Positions 58,032 to 64,000 of a DNA stretch of 64,000 bases are shown in pieces; positions within the stretch are counted from its first letter, which is position 1; each line of letters begins with the position of its first letter. The notes below the pieces were generated by a model. It was not told the DNA's origin. It did no database searches and saw only the letters and a program-made list of their open reading frames with translations. The stretch lies in the NCBI GenBank assembly GCA_959347315.1, contig OY365809.1, forward strand, positions 8,398,790-8,462,789. The letters are read 5' to 3'. Made by a program: the position numbers and the translations under genes. The stretch is from Bimastos eiseni. Its lineage: Eukaryota > Annelida > Clitellata > Crassiclitellata > Lumbricidae.

Positions 58032-59978
58032 GGCTAAGATATACATGTGAACTTTGTGCATGTTTTTAGCTTCTAGTGCTTTCAGCTTAACTGATGCCGA
58101 TTACATACTTAAGTTTGAGCAGACGTGACACTCTTGCTTGTAAATTTGTGTGGCTGGACCATGAGTCAAGACCAATAAGCTATTGTTTTATTATTACAAC
58201 TAGCGAAAGCCATATCATGTTGTAGTGGTTAAGCCTCAATGATCCAGGTTTTATATGATGTAAGCAAGCTTTTAAGAAAAGCATTTATGATAATTTCTTT
58301 GATGGTCGTTCCTTCTATCCGCAGGAGATTTTCAAATTACAGATTTTATTTGTGATTATAAAGTTTGATCGTGTGATTTTATTTTTTTCAAATTGGACAG
58401 TTTGATTTAACTTCATAGCCACATAAATTGCATTTGTGGTTGACATGGCATTCTTTAATTAAATGCTAATTATTTATTGATGCATTATATGTTGTGCACA
58501 AGTTTTGCGACGAAGCTCCCATGTCATTGTCATGATGATTTTTTTATGCGTCTACCAGGAGTAGTTAGCAGTTGTTGGAAGAGGCTGCGATATTGAATAT
58601 TTTGCAAAATACGAACCCACAGGTAGGCAAATCGTAGTAATGTCTGAGTTTGAAACTGTGTAATAAGCTACAACTGCTATTTTCATATTGTTGAAGATTA
58701 TGTAAAACAGGTTACTGTGGTATACTGTTTCATTTTATGATTATGTGAATGTGTCTTTGTACCATGAAACTGTGTTGCAAAATTACACGCAGATCAAGAA
58801 TTCAAGAAAATTGTTTGAAAGAAATTGCTGTTGTGCAATAAGTTTTGTGGGACTAATCACTGTTGATTTGTATAATATTAATAGCCATCAAACGCTTAAG
58901 CAGAAACAATTATGTAACTGTCATGACAAACATTTGGTATGTATTGATGAGTTGCACAGGCTAATCGGTTTCCAACTGCAGCAAGTACATTGCAGGATAG
59001 TGTCAGAGTGAATTGGTTTGATATAGCAGCCGTTTTCAGAAGTTTGTTCTCGTTAACAGTATTTTTTTGCCAGTTTATAAAAAGAAGCAATTTAAGATAG
59101 CCCTGTTTGCCGAGTACAGGTTGATAGTTTAAAGTATGATAAAATTATGTTGATCTGTCAGAAATAATAATCTGTAGACAGTTTTGGAGTGAGCTGGAAC
59201 AATAGTTCTCAATAGTCTAGAGACTTCAAGTTCATTTGTGATTGGATGGTTTGTTGGCTAGGCATACAGAAAGAGGCCAAGATTTGAGTGATGGATGTAA
59301 TTGCACTTCTTCAATGGCCTGGCTTTGTTCTTAGTAAAGGCGAGGTTTTTATTCGGTATGATTCTGAAAATAGAATATGACACATTTCAGAAGAACTGCC
59401 TTTAATCATTGCCATGTGCTGGTAAGAGGTTGATCCATCCAGTAAGATGCATAACTTGCTGACTAGATGAAATATGTGAAGGAAATGTTTCTTGTGATTG
59501 AATCTGTTGATTGCTTTGGCTTGAGGAATACTAATTGGTGGAATGTAAAGGCTACTAAGAAAAGGTCTCAGTGCACGTGTAGAGTAAGCCCACTGAAGCA
59601 AGAGCTTTTGTTTACAAATAACACAGACTAGAATGCTTAAATTGCATTTATGTGTGATGAAGTGAATTGTTTATGTTGTAGCATTTATCAAATTCTTTGT
59701 ATTAGTGTCCTGTTCTTTTTGGAATAAACACTTTGAACACTGGAGTGAATAGCTTGATTTACATTGGTTTCAGTGTGTTTGCCATTTTCGGCACTCTTCC
59801 TTCAGTCAAGTGAACTAGACTATTGACCATTTATAGGCAAGTATTATCGAACGGGGCAGTATCAAACTGCCCAACCCAATGTATCAGATTCCTTCAGCAG
59901 GGTTTCCTATTAATCTAACCCTTGCTAGAGTGAGCAAAAGATTTGGAAAGGTAATACAAAAACGGACAATGGAAAGGA
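58032..59978. other. Intergenic stretch downstream of GATAD2
   Basis: No gene supported; short frames only. An AATAAA at 59721-59726 is the only transcript-end-like signal and could mark a long GATAD2 3' UTR or nothing. Confidence 0.4.
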
Positions 59979-59986
59979 GTGAAATA

Positions 59987-61232
59987 CAGAGGTGTAACAA
60001 GGTTTTGAAAAGTGGGGGTGGGCGGCATAATTTTTAAGAAATACTGTGCAAAGCACATAACAAAATGTTTGCCCCCACTTTTGAATTTTGCCCCCCCCCA
60101 GAAATTTGAAAAATGGGGAGAACAAATTATCTTACCAAAAGTCATCTTATCATAAGGGGCCGTCCATAAAGTACGTACGCTCAGAGGGGGGAGGGGGTCC
60201 AGGAAAAGCGTATGTTTGCGTATGGGGGGAGGGGGGTCGCTCAAAAGAAGTACGTACGCAGAGATAAAAAATTATGATGTGAAATACGTCGTTGTCCTGT
60301 CTAATTATTACCAACATTCTCTTTTATAATGTTAACAAAATTTCTTACATTTTATTTTGAAGTAATATATGATCTAGTAGCATAAAATGAACGAAGTTTT
60401 ATACAGTAAATTAATAAATTTAATGATAATGTGCATAATACACATTAGCCATTAGCACACGTATTAATAATTAAGCACATTAACTACTCAAATAAATATT
60501 TAAATTTAGCAAGTTGGGGGAGGGTGGTTGCAAAAGCGTATCGTACTTTCGGGGGGGGGGGGGTGTCAAACGCACACCTTGCAACAGGGAGGAGGGGGGT
60601 CCAAAAAGTCAAGTTTTCGACGTACGTGCTTTATGGACGGCCCCTAATTACTCCATAGAAATGCGATATGTAGAATGCTTTTAGAGTATACTCTATAAAG
60701 CAGGCCTACTGTTTTGTACAATATACAGTAAAATTGCATGCAAATTAATCTTTTCCATCATCATGAGGCTTGTAACATGGTCATTGCAACAGCGCATAGA
60801 CTGGATGCCAAATAAAGTTCGGCTTTAACTTGCCGCAAGATTCATGTCAACATATAAGTTATTTAGATCTAATATTCGATATGCATGTAGGCCTATACAT
60901 ACATTTCTCTAGCACCTTAACAACTACTTACTTAATATGCCAGAGTATTGATCAGGATTTCATGTTTAAACATTGACTACAAACAACTATGATGTGGCCA
61001 TAAGATGGTCAAGTACATTTGGCTGGTGATAACAAGGCAAATGCCAAAATTGACCATGATGGTCAACGGGACAACTTTCGATTCGTAAAGTGGATTCCCG
61101 GGATACGATTTTTTTCATACTCAGATTGCAAACAAAAACTATTAGAGAAACAAAAAAATAGAACCGATTTGGGGACACTGAGCACTAAAACTGGGACAGG
61201 TGCCCCTCTGCCCCCCGCTTGTTACACCTCTG
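59987..61232. mobile_element. Long copy of the GGTGTAACAAG hAT-like element, interrupted by MITE C
   Basis: Starts CAGAGGTGTAACAAGG and ends CTTGTTACACCTCTG. The flanks GTGAAATA and GTCAAATG agree at six of eight positions. Its outer parts (59987-60135 and about 61150-61232) are the reverse complement of the 51160-51454 element. The middle holds a 489-bp Harbinger-like MITE (60156-60644) plus about 500 bp not present in the short copy. Confidence 0.75.
60156..60644. mobile_element. Harbinger-like MITE C with GGGGCCGTCCATAAAG termini
   Basis: The left end GGGGCCGTCCATAAAGTACG and the reverse complement of the right end GGGGCCGTCCATAAAGCACG differ at one position. TAA flanks both sides (60153-60155, 60645-60647). 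Subterminal G-runs such as GAGGGGGGAGGGGG resemble those of MITE B. Confidence 0.88.
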
Positions 61233-61499
61233 GTCAAATGTAATGTACATGTAGGTGTAACTTCTTGCAGACGTCAGTTTACACCGAGTTATTAATAGGG
61301 GTCTGGGTCTTGGCAACGTCGTTTCGATTGACGCTGGGAGTTGCAGTGATTGATGAGGTGCTGACCATGAACATGTAGATACCAGAGCTAGTAGTTCTGG
61401 GACTCCATACGCTATTCGTTCATTTACAAATCTCTATGGCGCCGTTTTAGTCAGTTACTCAAAAGCGGTCACAACTCCAGCCCGTACAAATTGGTAATT

Positions 61500-61740
61500 T
61501 TTGAAATGACCATTGCACGACTTATTCAACAAGCATAACTCCAGAGAAAGACCATTCCAAAGCATAGGGCCTACCACGTAGAATGCACCGTTTTGCATAG
61601 CTGGTACTCCTGCTATACGGGCAGATGAAACCACGAGAACCGCATCTCAGCAGAGCGAACTTTCGAAGTGACGACACTGTCACAATGGGCCTCAATATGG
61701 TCGTATAGGGCGCTGTATAGATCATGCCATGATGCTTGCA
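61500..61740 (-). mobile_element. LINE ORF2 C-terminal remnant (minus strand)
   Basis: Minus-strand reading gives NGAFYVVGPMLWNGLSLEL, close to the RAFSV.GP.LWN.LP.EL motif of CR1/L2-like ORF2 ends. The surrounding frame is broken. Confidence 0.6.
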
Positions 61741-62360
61741 ATGAGTGTCTTAACAGTAATTACAATAACAGCCATTAATTTTTTAATAAATTGTATGAAT
61801 CACGTTGCCAATCTATAGAACCGTTGTAAAAATCTCTTTTTGTTTTAATTCTGGAAGTCTCTTCCGATTATGGCGCCAAAGCAAGACCATGACGTCCCGG
61901 TTTGAATGTTATTGTGGTCTTATAAGAGAAGTAGGTCTTTATTTCGAATAGCGGTGTATTGTGGTCTAAAAGCAGCACGTAATAATTCGTTTCAATATTT
62001 TGATGGTGAAAACTACACATAAGTTCAATAACATTCCCACGTGTGTAGTGTAACGTATTGTAGTAAGTGACAATATGTCTTAATTATTAGGGAAAGTAGG
62101 GGTACATACTCGGTCCTTGTACGGCTGCCATAATAACCACGGAGAGTGAACAACTAAGTTTCAGCAAACAGTGGTATCTTTATGCGTGAAACTTCGGCCT
62201 CGCTATACATATACAAATTACTTCTGCGGCCGAATGTTTTTTGCGTTTGTCTATAAATGACACTAACCATAACCCAAATTAATCACGTTGCCTAACCGAT
62301 TTTTACGACGCATATTAAAGCATGTGTGTTTGATTTTAATAGTGCGCATTGGCCGAAGGT

Positions 62361-62850
62361 TGCCCGCTAATTTTTTTGAGTGTTCGGCCGTAGAAGTAAC
62401 ATTTTCGTTTGTATTGCGGCCGAACTTTCGACCGCAGAAGATTTATCTTATTTTTTATATAGTTATATGAGGTCTGTAATATTTGAACAAACACAGTTAT
62501 GTAGGTGGTTCATTAATAATTGATAAAGGTAAGTTATCATTTTAACTTCCAACATTATTCCTCCAGTGTTTATGAGGAATTAGTGTATCGATAGTTTTAT
62601 TATGTGCCCGAATTTTTTGAATGTTCGGCCGTAGAAGTAACATTTTCGTTTGTATTGCGGCCGAATTTTCGGCCACAGAAGATTTATCTTATTTTTATAT
62701 AGTTATATGAGGTCTCTAATATTTGAACAAACATAGTTACATAGGTGGTTCATTAATAATTTATAAAGGTAAGTTATCATTTTAACTTCCAACATTATTC
62801 CTCCAGTATTTATGAGGAATTAGTGTATCGATAGTTTTATTACGTGCCCG
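62361..62850 (+). repeat. 241-bp tandem duplication just upstream of NSMCE4
   Basis: Two diverged copies (TGTTCGGCCG starts at 62381, the second at 62622) share CGGCCGTAGAAGTAACATTT, TTATCTTATTTTTATATAG and a GGTAAGTTATC segment. The second copy ends about 80 bp before the NSMCE4 start codon, so the repeat lies in its promoter or 5' UTR. Confidence 0.92.
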
Positions 62851-62928
62851 AAGGAAAATCAGCAGCGCTCTCAGAGAACATCTGAAAAATGAAACTGGGA
62901 ATCTTGTGTAATTTTCTTAGAATTAGAA

Positions 62929-63951
62929 ATGAGACCAAGGACTTCGGCAGCAGTTGATGATGATGATGATGATGACGATGAAGATCCGAGTTTTGCAGAC
63001 AGTAGCATTAGTAATGAAGAAGAACCACAGGATGACGGTGTTCGCAGACAAATTCGCAATGATCTTCGCTCCATTCAGTCTCAGGCAACACGTAAGGTGG
63101 CATTAAAGATTTTTATTGTTCTTTGTAAGTGCACATTTGGATTGGATTAGGATTGCTTCATCCTCTTCAAATGGAGAACAGATTCTGAACCTTCATGTAG
63201 CTGTGGCACAGCGCTGAATACGGAGCATTGTGTCAATATCTGTCATTATTATTATAATGATTATCGACTCTTCAGCTCTCTGATGAGAATGCATGCAATT
63301 GGCTGGGCATGAACTACATACTAATATTAGAAGTTCAGAAGTTCTTCTAACTTTGCAGCTTTATTTTATTTATTTATTCTGAAATTTGATATTGCCCTTC
63401 TTCCAAAATTTTTTCCTCACAAGTGCACACGGCTTGACAGCGCAACTGCAGTTGTACTGCAGAACAATTGGGCAAGAAGGACTAGCTCAAGGTCCCTACA
63501 CAGTGACTCCGGACGAGGGTCGAACCTGCTCACTCAGCGCACACTGAGCATTACGGGCCGTCCACTCTAACCAATCAGCCACCGTGCCACACAAATTTAG
63601 GTTTAGTGTCAGTTTGTTTAATGATGCTTTATATGTCTAATAACCTAGTATCTTGCTTGCTTTGTGGAAATTTTTATTAAGTACCCTGCTGATTATCACT
63701 TATAAATCGTACCTCCTTAAAGATGTGTGACAGATGTGTTTATCAGCTTTTCAGAACTCTTTATTTAGTAATTTATCAATATATCCAATTGCAGTAGCTT
63801 TGTGTTGGATGTCGTTGTTTCATAATATGAGACAATTGTGTTGTTGCCATTTCTAAAATGCTTCACTCAGGAAATCGAACTGAACTGCTGATTGGTGACA
63901 CGGATGAACTGAAAAAGACTCTTGAAGAAACGAATAAAATCTTTGAAAATG
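62929..63951 (+). CDS. NSMCE4A: NSMCE4, SMC5/6 complex kleisin subunit (first two coding exons)
   Basis: Exon 1 is 62929-63091 (ATG; 54 codons plus one base) and exon 2 is 63871-63951; phases agree, and the gene runs off the window. The N-terminus has an acidic tract (eight Asp), then DDGVRRQIRNDLRSIQSQATRN and DELKKTLEETNKIFENG. This matches the start of Nse4/EID family proteins (RQIRxxYRxL...., L...L.EAN.LF..V). NSMCE4 is the kleisin that bridges SMC5 and SMC6 heads with NSMCE1/3, for DNA repair in the nucleus. An upstream acceptor-like TTTTCTTAG at 62912-62920 suggests a spliced 5' UTR. EID3-like paralogues cannot be excluded, though these are mainly vertebrate. Confidence 0.78.
63360..63590 (-). 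mobile_element. tRNA-derived SINE (minus strand) in NSMCE4 intron 1
   Basis: Read on the minus strand it begins GTGGCACGGTGGCTGATTGG. An A-box-like TGGCTGATTGGTTAGAGTGG lies at 63581-63562 and a B-box GGTTCGACCC at 63526-63517. A tRNA-unrelated body follows, ending in AAATAAATAAA. The spacing fits a pol III internal promoter. A truncated copy of its 3' end is at 9541-9600. Confidence 0.82.
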
Positions 63952-64000
63952 GTAAACACATGCAGTCTGGACCATTTAACATGAAATACTTAGTGGTATT

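Overview
The window is AT-rich animal nuclear DNA with GT-AG introns and a heavy load of non-LTR retrotransposon remnants, SINEs, MITEs, foldback elements and minisatellites. Gene content (COG6, GATAD2/p66, NSMCE4, an LRR membrane protein, an EF-hand protein, a TKL-type kinase) fits a metazoan. The dense repeats and the very frequent palindrome TAGGCCTA suggest a marine invertebrate, but I cannot fix the phylum from sequence alone.

Layout: (1) 1-5.6 kb: the last nine coding exons of COG6 (+), a Golgi tethering subunit. (2) 5.6-16.3 kb: a three-exon gene (-) for a 141-residue protein with four EF-hands; its middle exon is found only by splice logic. (3) 16.3-24 kb: decayed LINE pieces. (4) 24.1-29.9 kb: four exons (-) of a mixed-lineage/ZAK-like kinase with altered catalytic motifs and one frame break. 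(5) 30.4-46 kb: gene-poor repeat territory with a 1.47-kb foldback element, a Harbinger-like MITE, a seemingly perfect 1266-bp tandem duplication, a degenerate array of coding-like boxes (37.8-39.8 kb) and a second foldback element. (6) 46.4-50 kb: a single-coding-exon LRR transmembrane protein (+). (7) 54.3-57.6 kb: GATAD2/p66 (+), a NuRD subunit, in two coding exons. (8) 57.7-62.9 kb: hAT-like and Harbinger-like MITEs, one nested in another, and a 241-bp tandem duplication. (9) 62.9 kb to the end: the first two coding exons of NSMCE4 (+), the SMC5/6 kleisin.

The genes are unrelated in pathway (Golgi transport, calcium binding, signalling, cell-surface recognition, chromatin repression, DNA repair), as expected for an animal locus. 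The least explained parts are the 37.8-39.8 kb array, whose copies share a conserved peptide frame, and the two large inverted-repeat elements with 9-10-bp flanking direct repeats. All alignments, counts and splice calls were made by eye.
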